A program made the position numbers and the translations under genes. Shown piece after piece: positions 20,322-29,733 of a DNA stretch of 63,607 nt. Source of the stretch: Paracoccaceae bacterium. GTDB lineage: Bacteria > Pseudomonadota > Alphaproteobacteria > Rhodobacterales > Rhodobacteraceae. The number at the start of each line of letters is the position of its first letter. Within the stretch, counting starts at the first letter, position 1. The DNA lies in assembly GCA_026417295.1 (NCBI GenBank), contig JAOADN010000010.1, positions 1 through 63,607 of the forward strand, written 5' to 3'. The notes under the pieces were generated by a model that saw only the letters and a list, made by a program, of their open reading frames with translations, had not been told where the DNA came from and searched no databases.

Positions 20322-21326
20322 TCAGAACGTCATGGTTTCGAACAGCTTCAGCATATCGTAAACCGACGGACCCACAAGGATGATGAGCAGCGGCGGAACG
20401 GTGAACATCATCGTCCCCAGCGTCATCTTCGTGGGCAGCTTGTTGGCCTTTTCCTCGGCCCGCATGACGCGCTTGTCGCGCATCTCGGCCGCATAGACGC
20501 GCAGCGCCTCGGCGATCGAGGTGCCGAAGGTCTGCGACTGGATCATCACCGTCACGAAGGACGAGATGTCGGGAACCCCGGCGCGTTCGGCGAAGCCCTT
20601 GAGCACGTTGATCTTGTCCTTGCCGGCCTTGACCTCGGCCGAGACCATCTCGAATTCCTCGGCCAGCGCAGGATAGCCCGCAGCCAGTTCCTTCGACACG
20701 CGGATGATGCCCTGGTCGAGGGACTGGCCGGCCTCGACGCAGACAAGCAGCATGTCGAGCGCATCGGGGAAGCCGTTCTGCATCTGCTCCTGCCGGGTCT
20801 GCACGCGGCGTTCCAGCCAGTATTTCGGCAGGTAGTAGCCGACGGCGCCCGGCACGAGCACCGCGAGGGCGAGCTTGGTCGTCGAGACCTCGCCCGTCGT
20901 CGAGGCGACGACCGCATAGATCACGCCGGCCGTGAGGAACACGATGCCGAGCGTGAACTGGATGGCGTGGAAGGTGCGCACCGCGTTCTTGCCGCGATAG
21001 CCCGCACGCGTCATCTTGAGCCGCGCCGAGGTCATCTCCTCGACCGACTTCGGTTCGAGGAAGCCCGCGAACTTGTCGAGCTTGTCGTTGCCGCTGCCCA
21101 TGCGCAGCGACTTTTTCGGGGCGCGCCCGCCCTTGGTGCCGGCGGTCGCGATGCCGGCGCCGCGCGTCGCCTCGCGGAACTTGGCCATCGGGTCGGCACG
21201 CTTGCGCAGCATGGCCGGCAGCGTGGCGAGGATCATCAGGAACCCGAAGGCCCCGAGCCCGATCAGCGGCCCGAGCGGCCCGAACTGCTGGGTGAGAAGG
21301 TCGCCGATATGCGTCAGGACTTCCAT
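20322..21326 (-). CDS. tadC: Tad inner-membrane platform protein TadC
   Basis: A 334-residue membrane protein of the GspF/T2SSF family, with an N-terminal membrane segment, a cytoplasmic helical domain containing 'PDALDMLLVCVEAGQSLDQ', and C-terminal membrane segments. With TadB it forms the platform that converts TadA ATPase motion into pilus assembly. It lies 13 bases after tadB. Confidence 0.93.
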   Translation of the reverse strand: MEVLTHIGDLLTQQFGPLGPLIGLGAFGFLMILATLPAMLRKRADPMAKFREATRGAGIATAGTKGGRAPKKSLRMGSGNDKLDKFAGFLEPKSVEEMTSARLKMTRAGYRGKNAVRTFHAIQFTLGIVFLTAGVIYAVVASTTGEVSTTKLALAVLVPGAVGYYLPKYWLERRVQTRQEQMQNGFPDALDMLLVCVEAGQSLDQGIIRVSKELAAGYPALAEEFEMVSAEVKAGKDKINVLKGFAERAGVPDISSFVTVMIQSQTFGTSIAEALRVYAAEMRDKRVMRAEEKANKLPTKMTLGTMMFTVPPLLIILVGPSVYDMLKLFETMTF

Positions 21327-21339
21327 GCGAGTGACCCTC

Positions 21340-22308
21340 TCAGACCTTGATGTTCACCATCATCCTCATGAACACGACGTTGATCGCGAGGAAGGTGAAG
21401 ACGACGAGCGCGGCGGGGATGAAGGCCGGCGTGTCCTTCACCGTATCATAGTAGTCCGGCTTCAGCACCTGGATGACCACCAGGACGCCGACCGGGAACA
21501 GCGACAGGAACATGCCCGACCACTTGGCCTCGGCGGTGATCGCCTTGACCCGCCGGAACAGCCGGAACCGGGCGCGGATGACCTTGGCGAGGCCGTCGAG
21601 GATCTCGGCCAGGTTGCCGCCCGACTGCTGCTGGATGGTGACGGCGACGGCGAGGAAGCGCAGGTCCTGCATGTCCATCCGCTCGGCCAGGTCCTTGAGC
21701 GATTCCGAGATGTCGCGGCCATAGGCGCTTTCGTCGGCGATCATCCCGAATTCGGAGCCGAGGGGATCGGGCACCTCCTTGGCGACGATCTGGATCGCCG
21801 AAGAGAAGGGGTGACCCACGCGCAGGGACCGCACCATGAGCTCGACCGCGTCGGGGAGCTGCTCCTCGACGAGGTTCATGCGCTTCTTCGCCTTGTGGCT
21901 GACCCAGAGGTAGACGGCGCCGACGCCCATGACGATCGACAGCACGATCTTGACGCCCAGCGAGGCCTGGGTGCCCACCGCGAGGCCGACGAAGGCGACG
22001 ATCGACAGCAGGCCCATCATCATGATGAGCGCGCGCGGCGAGAAGGCGATGTTGGCCTTCTGCGCCTTGGTGGCGAGGATCGAGTAGAGCGGGATGCCCT
22101 TGGCGCGCAGGTGCTGCGACGCCTCCTTGCGGAGCTGTTCGAGGACCTGCTCGCGCTGGCCGCCCTTTTCCAGAAGCTCGAGCCTGCGGTTGACCCGGCT
22201 GTTCAGCGAGATCGACTTGCCGAACACCATCAGGTAGATGCCCTCGACCAGCAGGAGCACCGCCACGAAGATGAGGGCGTAGATGATGGGGGTCGGGCTG
22301 ATGATCAT
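21340..22308 (-). CDS. tadB: Tad inner-membrane platform protein TadB
   Basis: A 322-residue paralogue of TadC with an N-terminal membrane segment, a T2SSF cytoplasmic domain ('PDAVELMVRSLRVGHPFSSA') and C-terminal membrane helices. It lies between tadA and tadC in the canonical order and pairs with TadC. Confidence 0.93.
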   Translation of the reverse strand: MIISPTPIIYALIFVAVLLLVEGIYLMVFGKSISLNSRVNRRLELLEKGGQREQVLEQLRKEASQHLRAKGIPLYSILATKAQKANIAFSPRALIMMMGLLSIVAFVGLAVGTQASLGVKIVLSIVMGVGAVYLWVSHKAKKRMNLVEEQLPDAVELMVRSLRVGHPFSSAIQIVAKEVPDPLGSEFGMIADESAYGRDISESLKDLAERMDMQDLRFLAVAVTIQQQSGGNLAEILDGLAKVIRARFRLFRRVKAITAEAKWSGMFLSLFPVGVLVVIQVLKPDYYDTVKDTPAFIPAALVVFTFLAINVVFMRMMVNIKV

Positions 22309-22338
22309 GTCAGGTCACGCATCCGCTGCTGGGCGCCG

Positions 22339-23811
22339 TCACTGCGCCGCGATGGGTTCGTAGATCGAGGCCGGCAGGTCGTAGCCCCACTGCTTGAAGC
22401 GTTCGGAGAAATGCGACCTGACGCCCGTGGCGGTGAAGCGGCCGATGATCTTGCCGTCGGGCGCGATGCCGAGCCGCTCGTAGCGGAAGATCTCCTGCAT
22501 CGAGATCACGTCGCCCTCCATCCCGGTGATCTCGGTCACCGAGACCATGCGGCGCGAACCGTCCTGCAGGCGGCTGGCCTGGACGATCAGGTTGACGGCG
22601 CTGGCGATCTGGCTGCGGACGGCCTTGATCGGCATCTCGATCCCGGCCATCGCCACCATGTTCTCGAGGCGGCTGATGCCGTCGCGGGCGCTGTTGGCGT
22701 GGATCGTGGTCATCGATCCGTCATGGCCGGTGTTCATGGCCTGGAGCATGTCGATGACCTCTTCGCCGCGCGTCTCGCCGACGATGATGCGGTCGGGGCG
22801 CATCCGCAGCGCGTTCCGGAGGCAGTCGCGCTGGGTGACGGCGCCCTTGCCCTCGACGTTCGGCGGGCGGCTTTCCATCCGGCCCACATGGGTCTGCTGG
22901 AGCTGGAGTTCGGCCGTGTCCTCGATGGTGAGGATGCGTTCGTGGTTGTCGATGAAGGACGACAGCGCATTGAGCGTGGTCGTCTTGCCCGAGCCCGTAC
23001 CGCCCGAGACGATGATGTTGAGCCGCGTCGCCACGGCCGCCTGGAGGTAGGCGGCCATCTCCTCGGTGAAGGCGCCGAAGCGGACGAGATCGTCGATCCC
23101 GAGCTTGTCCTTCTTGAACTTGCGGATCGAGACGAGCGAGCCGTCCACGGCGATCGGCGGCACCATCGCGTTGAAGCGCGAGCCGTCGGCGAGGCGGGCG
23201 TCGACATAGGGGTTCGATTCATCGACGCGCCGGCCCACGGCCGAGACGATCTTGTCGATGATCCTGAGGAGGTGCTTCTCGTCCTTGAAGGTGATGTCGG
23301 TCAGCTCGAGCTTGCCCGCGCGTTCCACGAAGATCTGCTGGGGGCCGTTGACGAGGATGTCGTTGACCGTCTCGTCCTTGAGCAGCGGCTCGAGCGGGCC
23401 GAGGCCCATCACCTCGTCGTAGAGCTCCTGCGTGAGCGTGACGCGTTCGTCCTTGTTCAGGACGACGCTCATCTCGTCGAGCGCCTCGCCGGTGATGGCC
23501 GAGATCTCCTGCCGGAGCTCGGCCTCGGAGGCATGTTCGAGGGCGGCGAGGTTGAGGTTGTCAAGCAGGCGCTTGTGAAGCTCGACCTTGAGCTCCATCA
23601 GCTTTTCCTTGCGCTTGCGCTCCTTGTCCGCGGCGATCTGCGCGGGCGAGGGCGCCTGGGCGCCGCCCGGCGCGGGCTTGCGCGCGACCAGCGATCGCTG
23701 CGGCAGCTGCGCGACGGCCCGGCCCGGCGCCTCGACGGGCGCCTTGACCGGTGCGGTCGCCTGCGGCCTGGGTTCGGACGGCCCTGCGGGCTTCTTGAAG
23801 CGGTTGAACAT
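22339..23811 (-). CDS. tadA: Tad pilus assembly ATPase TadA/CpaF
   Basis: A 490-residue cytoplasmic secretion ATPase of the GspE/VirB11 superfamily. An Ala/Pro-rich N-terminal tail (1-60) precedes the N-terminal domain; Walker A '[10 protein letters not shown]' is at about 269-278, and the Asp box and '[14 protein letters not shown]' follow. It powers Flp pilus extension and possibly retraction. It lies 13 bases after tadZ. Confidence 0.95.
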   Translation of the reverse strand: MFNRFKKPAGPSEPRPQATAPVKAPVEAPGRAVAQLPQRSLVARKPAPGGAQAPSPAQIAADKERKRKEKLMELKVELHKRLLDNLNLAALEHASEAELRQEISAITGEALDEMSVVLNKDERVTLTQELYDEVMGLGPLEPLLKDETVNDILVNGPQQIFVERAGKLELTDITFKDEKHLLRIIDKIVSAVGRRVDESNPYVDARLADGSRFNAMVPPIAVDGSLVSIRKFKKDKLGIDDLVRFGAFTEEMAAYLQAAVATRLNIIVSGGTGSGKTTTLNALSSFIDNHERILTIEDTAELQLQQTHVGRMESRPPNVEGKGAVTQRDCLRNALRMRPDRIIVGETRGEEVIDMLQAMNTGHDGSMTTIHANSARDGISRLENMVAMAGIEMPIKAVRSQIASAVNLIVQASRLQDGSRRMVSVTEITGMEGDVISMQEIFRYERLGIAPDGKIIGRFTATGVRSHFSERFKQWGYDLPASIYEPIAAQ

Positions 23812-23824
23812 CTCTCACCCCTCG

Positions 23825-25078
23825 TCAGGCTTTGGCGGTCTCGGCCGAGCGCGCAAGTTCGTGCAGCGACTTGGCCAGCTTCGCGATCTCCTTGCGCAGC
23901 GGGTTCTTGGCGGCGGTCTCGGCCAGCGGCAGCCCGTGGTCGTTGGACTGCGTCACCTGCTGGCCGCCGTCGGAGAGCTGCAGCTCGATCGTGATGTCGA
24001 GGCTTTCGGCCAGCCGCTTGGCGCGGCTCTTGCCGGAAAGGTCGGTAAAGCGGGGCGCGCGGTTGAGGACGTAGCGCAGCTTCTCGAGCGGCAGCTCCTC
24101 GGCCTTGAGGGCGCGGATCATGCGCAGCGTGTTCTGCGCCGAACGCATGTCGAGCTCCATCATGGCGAAGTAGACATGGGACCGGTGGAGCACCGCCTCG
24201 GTCCACTGGACGACCGTCGAGGGCATGTCGATGATCACGAAGTCGAAGTTCGACCGTGCGAGATCGAGGACGCGGCCGATATCCTCGGAGGTCACGATGT
24301 CGAGGGGCAGCATCTCGGCCGGGGCGGTCAGGACATGCAGCTTGTCGTTGAAGCTGAGCATGGCCTGGAGGAAGCTCTCGCTGTCCATCGCGGCGGTGTC
24401 CGACAGCATCTCGTAGACCGCCTCGCGGCGCGGCAGGTCGAGATAGGTCGAGACCGAGCCGTACTGGAAGTCGAGGTCGAGCAGGCAGACGCGCGGCGGG
24501 TCGTCCTTCTGCACGTTGGCCAGTTCCCAGGCGAGGTTGACCGCGAAGGTCGTCGCGCCGGTGCCGCCGGCCAGGCCGTGCACCGGCAGGATCACCCCGT
24601 CGCGGTCGCCCTTGGGCTTGAAGGTCGGGCTGTGGGCGCCGTCGTCGTGCTGGACGACGGCCGCCGGGGGCGGGGCGTTCAGCCGCTCGATCGCCTCGTG
24701 CAGGGCCTTCTCGGGCAGGGGATAGGGCACGAAATCGTCGGCGCCGAGCTTGAGCAGGTGGTGCAGCGCGATCGGGCTGACCTCCTCGGCGATCAGGATG
24801 ACCTTGATCCCCTTGGACTTGGCCGTCTCGATGATGCCGGAGATGCGCGTCAGGTCGCTTTCGTCCTGCGCATCCACGGCGACGGCGACGAATTGCAGCG
24901 AGGCCGCATCGGGCTGGTTGAGGAACAGGAGCGCGTCGTCGAAGGTGAGGTCGCCCCAGCTTTCGCCGAGCTCTGCCTCCATGTCCTCGATCAGGAGATC
25001 GAAGTTCGACACATCCCGCGACACCGTGCAGGCCAGGATAGGTGCCGGTTCCGGCTGCAAGACTGCCACACTGCTCAT
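23825..25078 (-). CDS. tadZ: Pilus localisation protein TadZ/CpaE
   Basis: A 417-residue protein with an N-terminal atypical receiver domain (about 15-135) and a C-terminal MinD/ParA-like domain. The deviant Walker A 'LAGGTGATTF' (169-178) has alanine where both lysines of the usual KGGxGKTT would be, as seen in some TadZ/CpaE proteins, so nucleotide hydrolysis may be weak or absent. TadZ localises the pilus machine to the pole. The ATG at 25078 is preceded by AAAGGACGTGACGGA. It begins the tadZ-A-B-C-D block. Confidence 0.9.
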   Translation of the reverse strand: MSSVAVLQPEPAPILACTVSRDVSNFDLLIEDMEAELGESWGDLTFDDALLFLNQPDAASLQFVAVAVDAQDESDLTRISGIIETAKSKGIKVILIAEEVSPIALHHLLKLGADDFVPYPLPEKALHEAIERLNAPPPAAVVQHDDGAHSPTFKPKGDRDGVILPVHGLAGGTGATTFAVNLAWELANVQKDDPPRVCLLDLDFQYGSVSTYLDLPRREAVYEMLSDTAAMDSESFLQAMLSFNDKLHVLTAPAEMLPLDIVTSEDIGRVLDLARSNFDFVIIDMPSTVVQWTEAVLHRSHVYFAMMELDMRSAQNTLRMIRALKAEELPLEKLRYVLNRAPRFTDLSGKSRAKRLAESLDITIELQLSDGGQQVTQSNDHGLPLAETAAKNPLRKEIAKLAKSLHELARSAETAKA

Positions 25079-25221
25079 TCCGTCACGTCCTTTTGTCCGT
25101 GGTGGGGGCTTCGTCCCCGGTCCATCCGATGATGACGCCCCTTTGCCAGGCTCTTTCAACTTACCACCCCGGGACGACTCCTGTGTCGAACCCTTTTGCG
25201 GAGAGCTGCAAAGTCGAAAAG

Positions 25222-25259
25222 AATGTTGGCAACATTGGGGCTAAAAAACCGTAATTATA
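25222..25259 (-). promoter_or_regulatory. Candidate promoter and operator for tadZ
   Basis: On the minus strand a perfect TATAAT (25259-25254) lies in an A+T-rich island and is followed by the inverted repeat AATGTT-GCC-AACATT (25236-25222), roughly +11 to +25 from a start near 25247. No good -35 was found. The leader to tadZ would be about 170 bases. Confidence 0.4.
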
Positions 25260-25285
25260 CGAATTCATGATACATTCCACGGGCT

Positions 25286-25314
25286 CGGGCGGCCGCTGTT
25301 GCCAGGGCCGCCCG
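25286..25314 (-). terminator. Hairpin after the OmpA-family gene
   Basis: A 9-bp stem CGGGCGGCC/GGCCGCCCG with an 11-base loop lies 42 bases after the OmpA-family stop on the minus strand. No T-tract follows, so it is a weak candidate, but it separates the rcpA-side genes from tadZ. Confidence 0.4.
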
Positions 25315-25355
25315 ATCCTCAGTTTCCTGCAGTCTGCCGTATCTTCGGCGAAAGG

Positions 25356-26039
25356 TCAGCCGCCGCCGGCCTGTGTCGTGCCGCCCGCACTCTGTTCGCC
25401 GGCAGATTCCTGCTGATGCGGCGGAATCGCGCTTGCCACATATTCGCGGAAGATCACTTCGGCGTACTTGCCGTTCAGGATCAGCGGGTTCGATTGCACG
25501 AACCCGATGACTTCCGTCACCGTGCGGCGGTTCTTGCGCTCGGGTCCCTGCACATAGACGACAGGCTGGGTCTTGCCCTTCGAGACGACGCCGTCGACCC
25601 GCGAGCGGCTGACGCCGAGGCTGTTGAGGTAGCTCACCGCCGCCTGGGCGCGCCGCATGCCGAGCCGTTCGTTGTAGGCGGCCGAGCCGACGAGATCGGT
25701 ATGGCCGTAGACGCGGAAGCGCACCTCGGGGAATTGCAGCATCCAGTCGGCCTGCTGGCGCAGGTTCGAGCGCGCCTCGGCATCGAGGACATAGCTGTCG
25801 AAGTCGAAGTTGATGGTGTTCGGCACGTCGGCGGCGAAGCGGCGGGTGAGGTCGATCGCATAGTTGCGCTCGCCGCTCTGGACCAGCGTGTTGTTCATCG
25901 TCGCGTTGCCGAAATCGCGGGTCTCGATCTCGGATCCGGCCTCCGAGTAGAAGCTGCGGAAGGCCGTGTTCTCCTTGCTGCAGGCGACCAGCGCAAGGAG
26001 GCTGGCACCGACAGCGGCGATCCTGGTCATCATGCGCAT
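25356..26039 (-). CDS. OmpA-family lipoprotein of the Tad locus
   Basis: A 227-residue outer-membrane lipoprotein with lipobox 'LVAC' and a C-terminal OmpA-like peptidoglycan-binding domain ('FRVYGHTDLVGSAAYNERLG'). Similar proteins replace or accompany RcpB/CpaD next to the secretin in Rhodobacterales. The ATG at 26039 is used because GGAG lies 8 bases upstream; a GTG at 26048 overlapping the rcpA stop is the alternative. It probably anchors the secretin complex to peptidoglycan. Confidence 0.85.
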   Translation of the reverse strand: MRMMTRIAAVGASLLALVACSKENTAFRSFYSEAGSEIETRDFGNATMNNTLVQSGERNYAIDLTRRFAADVPNTINFDFDSYVLDAEARSNLRQQADWMLQFPEVRFRVYGHTDLVGSAAYNERLGMRRAQAAVSYLNSLGVSRSRVDGVVSKGKTQPVVYVQGPERKNRRTVTEVIGFVQSNPLILNGKYAEVIFREYVASAIPPHQQESAGEQSAGGTTQAGGG

Positions 26040-26044
26040 GGCCG

Positions 26045-27478
26045 TCACTCCATCACGTAGCCGTAGGACCCGGAGAAGTCCTGCCGGGCGACTTCCGCCG
26101 CGGGGCCCTTCGCCAGCTTGTTGTCGGCCGTCCTGCCGAACAGGAAGAGCTCGTTCTCGGTCGGCGGGCGCACGCGGTCGGTGGGCAGCGCCAGGACCTC
26201 GCCGTTCAGCGGCTGGACGAGGTGCGGGGTCACGATGATGACGAGCTCGGTCTGGTTGCGCTGGTAGTCGGCACTGCGGAACAGCGCGCCGAGGACCGGG
26301 ATGTCGCCGAGCCAGGGCACCTGGGCGTTGGCGTCGCGGAACTCGTCCTGGAGGAGGCCGGCGATGGCGAAGCTCTGCCCGTCGCGCATCTCGACGGTGG
26401 TCGTCGTCTCGCGCCGGCGGAAGCCGTTGAAATCGAACCCGGCCGAGTTGCTGACCGTCAGCGTCGGGTCGATGCCCGACACCGCCGCGTTGATCATCAG
26501 GTTGATGATGTCGCCGTCCACGACGCGCGGGGTGAAGGCGAGTTCGACACCGAAGGGCTTGTATTCCACGGTGATCGAGTTGTTGTCACCGGCCACCGGG
26601 ATCGGGTATTCGCCGCCGGCGAGGAACGTGGCCTCCTGCCCGGACAGGGCCGTCAGGTTCGGTTCGGCCAGCGTGCGCACGAGCCCCTTGTTCTCGAGCG
26701 CCTCGAGCAGGACGTTGAACTCGAGCTCGCCCACGGCAAAGCTGAACAGCCCCTGGCCCTTGTTGTTGGCGTTGGGAACGACGCCCACGTTGATGGGCGA
26801 CAGGTTCGTCACCGGATCGGGCGCGCCGACGACCAGCTTGCCCTTGCCCAGACCGACGCCGCCGACGACCTGCGATCCGTTGATCCCGATGCCCACGCCG
26901 CCTTCCAGCGCCTTGCTGACGGACCGCGCCACCTCGGCGAAGCGCACCTTCAGCATGACCTGCTGGGTGCCGCCGACGCTCATCAGGTTGGACACGCGGT
27001 CGGGGGCGTAACGCTGCGCGAGGTCGAGCGCGCGGTCGAGCTTGGCGGTGGAGGACACCACGCCCGAAAGCACGATCCCGTCATTGGCGGTGCGCACCTC
27101 GATGCGTTCGCCGGGCAGGATCTGCTGGAGCCGTTCCTTGAATTCGGCGATGTCGGGGGTGACCTGGACCTCGACATTGGTGATCAGCTTACCGTCGGGG
27201 CCGAGAAGGGTGAGCGTCGTGCGCCCCGGCGCCTTGCCGAGGACATAGATCGTCTTGTCCGACAGGGTCGAGATGTCGGCGATGCCGGGGTTGGCGATGG
27301 ACAGTTCGGCGAAGGGTTCGTCGGCCTCGACGACCACGGCGCGGTTCATCGGAACGTTGAGGGCACTGGATGCCGACCCGTTCATGATGCGCAGCGTTTC
27401 GGACTGCGCCATCGGTACGGCCGTCACGGTGAGCGCAAAGCCCAGCATGCCGGCCCGGAAGACCTTTTGGTAGCTCAT
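26045..27478 (-). CDS. rcpA: Tad outer-membrane secretin RcpA/CpaC
   Basis: A 477-residue secretin with a signal peptide (about 1-28), an N-terminal pilus-assembly domain ('LSIANPGIADISTLSDKTIY'), a BON-like domain and the C-terminal secretin domain ('YKPFGVELAFTPRVVDGD' and 'VPWLGDIPVLGALFR'). It forms the outer-membrane channel for the Flp pilus. The ATG at 27478 gives the signal peptide directly. Confidence 0.94.
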   Translation of the reverse strand: MSYQKVFRAGMLGFALTVTAVPMAQSETLRIMNGSASSALNVPMNRAVVVEADEPFAELSIANPGIADISTLSDKTIYVLGKAPGRTTLTLLGPDGKLITNVEVQVTPDIAEFKERLQQILPGERIEVRTANDGIVLSGVVSSTAKLDRALDLAQRYAPDRVSNLMSVGGTQQVMLKVRFAEVARSVSKALEGGVGIGINGSQVVGGVGLGKGKLVVGAPDPVTNLSPINVGVVPNANNKGQGLFSFAVGELEFNVLLEALENKGLVRTLAEPNLTALSGQEATFLAGGEYPIPVAGDNNSITVEYKPFGVELAFTPRVVDGDIINLMINAAVSGIDPTLTVSNSAGFDFNGFRRRETTTTVEMRDGQSFAIAGLLQDEFRDANAQVPWLGDIPVLGALFRSADYQRNQTELVIIVTPHLVQPLNGEVLALPTDRVRPPTENELFLFGRTADNKLAKGPAAEVARQDFSGSYGYVME

Positions 27479-27726
27479 GTGACCTGCCTCTCCGATCACG
27501 GATGATGTTCGGGTCTTGACGCCCGTATCGGACCGCAGAATGCGGCTGAGGCCGTTTTTTTGCAACGATCAGGGCTTTGTGGCCCGATCCTTATGTGGAC
27601 AAGTGGCAACACAGGCGCAATTGTGGGGCAGCGGGGCCGGACGGCATACCAGATGCGGTGGCCCGCGCGGCCCGGGCGGCCGCGACGGGAAGGCCCGCGC
27701 GGCCCGGCGGCCGCGCCCGGGGCGCG
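27479..27726. other. Intergenic region between cpaB and rcpA
   Basis: It holds a GC-rich imperfect direct repeat (27660-27684 and 27692-27715, unit starting GGCCCGCGCGGCCCGG) and an A+T-rich stretch near 27555-27610 upstream of rcpA on the minus strand. No gene is supported. The repeat may form a terminator behind cpaB. Confidence 0.5.
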
Positions 27727-28611
27727 CTACTGCGTGCAGGGGATCGGTGTCTCGACGACCTCGCCGCCCTTGTTGGTGCGCACGGTGCAGACCTTCTCGG
27801 GCTCGGCCTGCACCACCTCTTCCTGGGTGATGCCGAGCAGCGTGTTGCGGTCGATCTCGACCGTGCCGACCTGCGAGACGTCGCCCGAACCGACCAGCGC
27901 CAGCGACAGGCGGCCCGTCTGCTGGGCGAGCGCCAGCGAGGCGACCTGCTGGGGCGTGGCCTCGACCGTGACCGTCCGGGCGATCAGCGTCTCTTCCGAA
28001 CGGTCGGCATCCGCACTCTGGTCGATGGCGATGAGCCGCACGCCCTGGTCGATCAGCTTGGTGACTTCCTTGTCGTTGGCCGTGCCGCTCCAGTAGATGT
28101 CCACGCGGTCGCCCGGCCTGAGGAAGCCCGACACGCCCGATGACACGTCGACGTTGATGGCGAAGGCCCGCATCCCCGGCGACATGTTGGCGTTGATGCC
28201 GGCATCGACGCCGGGATCGGTGATCTTCTTGGCCAGGACCGGCTCGAAGGCGGAATAGCTGCGCAGGGCGGCGCGCGGGCGCGTCTCGCCCTCGAAGAAG
28301 ACGGGGACGACCGGTGTGACGCCGTCCTCCTGCATCGCGCCCTGCGGCGCGGTCATGACCATGAAGGCGCCCTGGGGCACCTTGCCGGCCTCCCACTTGA
28401 TCGTCGTCAGGTCGTCGCGCGTGAAGCGGTCGCCATATTTCAGGTCCTTGTTGAAGACGACGACATCGACCATCGGCGTCGCCTCGGCCTGCGCCCGCAG
28501 GAGGGCGTCGCGTTCGGCCTGGGTCTGGGCGATGAGCCCGTTCGTCATGTAGACCGCAGCGCCGGCAAGGCCGATGCCGATGATCAGAACCAGTCCGAAG
28601 ATGAGACGCAT
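27727..28611 (-). CDS. cpaB: Flp pilus assembly protein CpaB/RcpC
   Basis: A 294-residue protein with one N-terminal membrane segment, a SAF domain ('VVVFNKDLKYGDRFTRDDL') and an RcpC/CpaB domain with 'FLRPGDRVDIYWSGTANDKE'. It is a periplasmic partner that stabilises the secretin. Its 3' end is 248 bases upstream of rcpA, wider than usual. Confidence 0.92.
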   Translation of the reverse strand: MRLIFGLVLIIGIGLAGAAVYMTNGLIAQTQAERDALLRAQAEATPMVDVVVFNKDLKYGDRFTRDDLTTIKWEAGKVPQGAFMVMTAPQGAMQEDGVTPVVPVFFEGETRPRAALRSYSAFEPVLAKKITDPGVDAGINANMSPGMRAFAINVDVSSGVSGFLRPGDRVDIYWSGTANDKEVTKLIDQGVRLIAIDQSADADRSEETLIARTVTVEATPQQVASLALAQQTGRLSLALVGSGDVSQVGTVEIDRNTLLGITQEEVVQAEPEKVCTVRTNKGGEVVETPIPCTQ

Positions 28612-28649
28612 CTTGTGTCCTTTCGTCGATCACGGCGCACCCGGTCACA

Positions 28650-28701
28650 CCACCGATTGTCGCCCGATCGCCATTCACTCACGTTACTTCGCCACCGATT
28701 G
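28650..28701 (-). promoter_or_regulatory. Repeated CAATCGGTGG motif upstream of cpaB
   Basis: The plus-strand 10-mer CCACCGATTG occurs at 28650-28659 and 28692-28701, 39 to 90 bases upstream of cpaB. A 9-base match (CCACCGATT) occurs at 30086-30094 upstream of the third pilin. It could be a regulator site; no regulator is identified. Confidence 0.3.
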
Positions 28702-28834
28702 CGGCGAAATGGTGGTCAAAGGGGGCCTTGGCAATGGAATCTGCGGTGCCACAAAAAGTTTAACAGCCGCGCCAGGGTGTCCGGGTTGCCGGACTGTCCC
28801 AACACGGCTGCGACCTGTTCGTCAAGATCCGTCG

Positions 28835-28851
28835 CTCCGCCATCGGCGGAG
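28835..28851 (-). terminator. Small hairpin after pilin 1
   Basis: A 7-bp stem CTCCGCC/GGCGGAG with a 3-base loop lies 6 bases past the stop of the first pilin gene. No T-tract; weak candidate for a terminator or mRNA-stabilising stem. Confidence 0.35.
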
Positions 28852-28857
28852 TCCGGA

Positions 28858-29052
28858 TCAGAACGTGGTGTTGATCGACTGCGACGACAGGTAGGTATTC
28901 ACGTTGGCGCCGATGGTGCCCATCGTGCCGCGCAGCGTCGCCATGACCATGAGGGCGAGGCCGGCGATCCCGGCGGTCAGGACCACCCAGTCGACGGTCA
29001 CCGCGCCCGTCTCGTCGTCGAGGAACCTCAATCTGAACTTCTGCATCATCAC
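28858..29052 (-). CDS. Flp-type pilin-like protein, paralogue 1
   Basis: A 64-residue protein with a charged leader, glycine at position 16, then 'AVTVDWVVLTAGIAGLAL', a hydrophobic helix, and a C-terminus ending 'SINTTF'. In canonical Flp pilins cleavage after Gly is followed by Glu+5 and Tyr+6; here these are Asp and Trp. It is the most diverged of three paralogues. It should be processed by CpaA (18311-18856) and polymerised by the Tad machine. Confidence 0.75.
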   Translation of the reverse strand: MMMQKFRLRFLDDETGAVTVDWVVLTAGIAGLALMVMATLRGTMGTIGANVNTYLSSQSINTTF

Positions 29053-29261
29053 TGTCGCTCCGCAAGCTGGTCCGGCCCGTATTCCCTGGCGGAGCCAGCG
29101 GCCGAAGGCATTCGATCAAGACAAGTGTCACCGGATTTCATGGCGTGATTGCGGCGCTGACGGGGCGATTCCGACGCAAGATCGCGCAGACGTGAAACAG
29201 TCTGATGCACGATCCGTCCCGATCGGCGCCTTTCCGCGCGGCGCGATTCCCGCGCCGGAAC

Positions 29262-29293
29262 GGAAAAAGGCCGCGCCCCGGGGGCGCGGCCTT
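29262..29293 (-). terminator. Intrinsic terminator after pilin 2
   Basis: Read on the minus strand, a 13-bp GC stem (arms 29281-29293 and 29267-29279) is followed by TTTTTCCG. It lies 30 bases past the pilin 2 stop, so pilin 2 is at least partly transcribed as its own unit. Confidence 0.75.
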
Positions 29294-29322
29294 CGCGGAC
29301 TGCCCCCTGGGGCAGCGCCGGA

Positions 29323-29517
29323 TCAGAACGTGGTCGAGATCGTCTGGCCGTTCAGGTGGGCCGAGATCTTGGTGGTCAGGGCGCCCGTGCCGCCCTTGAC
29401 CGCGGCCAGCGCGGCGACGCCGAGGCCGACGACGGCGGCGGTCAGCACGACCCAGTCGACCGTCACGGCACCTTCTTCGTCGTTGCGGAAGTTCTTGAAC
29501 AGCTTGAACATCTTCAT
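29323..29517 (-). CDS. Flp-type pilin-like protein, paralogue 2
   Basis: A 64-residue protein with leader ending 'RNDEEG' (Gly16) and the mature start 'AVTVDWVVLTAAVVGLGV', ending 'TISTTF'. It is nearly identical to paralogue 3 in the hydrophobic core. The ATG at 29517 has GGAG eight bases upstream; a GTG at 29526 is the alternative start. It has its own terminator. Confidence 0.8.
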   Translation of the reverse strand: MKMFKLFKNFRNDEEGAVTVDWVVLTAAVVGLGVAALAAVKGGTGALTTKISAHLNGQTISTTF

Positions 29518-29733
29518 TTCAGTCACTCCAGAGGGTTGAGGTTCGCTTCGTCCATCCGCATCAGGTGGCCGGGAGGTCGTCCTTCACCCCATCTCCCTTG
29601 CGGCATGGCCAAGGGATGACCGCGAATCGTGACCGGACTGGGGCAGCGGGGGGACCAATTCGCAGCATCGGCACCGCGAAAGGGAAACAATGCGTAACCG
29701 GTCCTTGCACAGATGGACGGCCCGGAAAGCCAC

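Noticed and set aside
23200-23230. tRNA-like GGTTCGATTC inside tadA
   Set aside because: It lies within a conserved coding region and no acceptor or anticodon stems can be formed around it.
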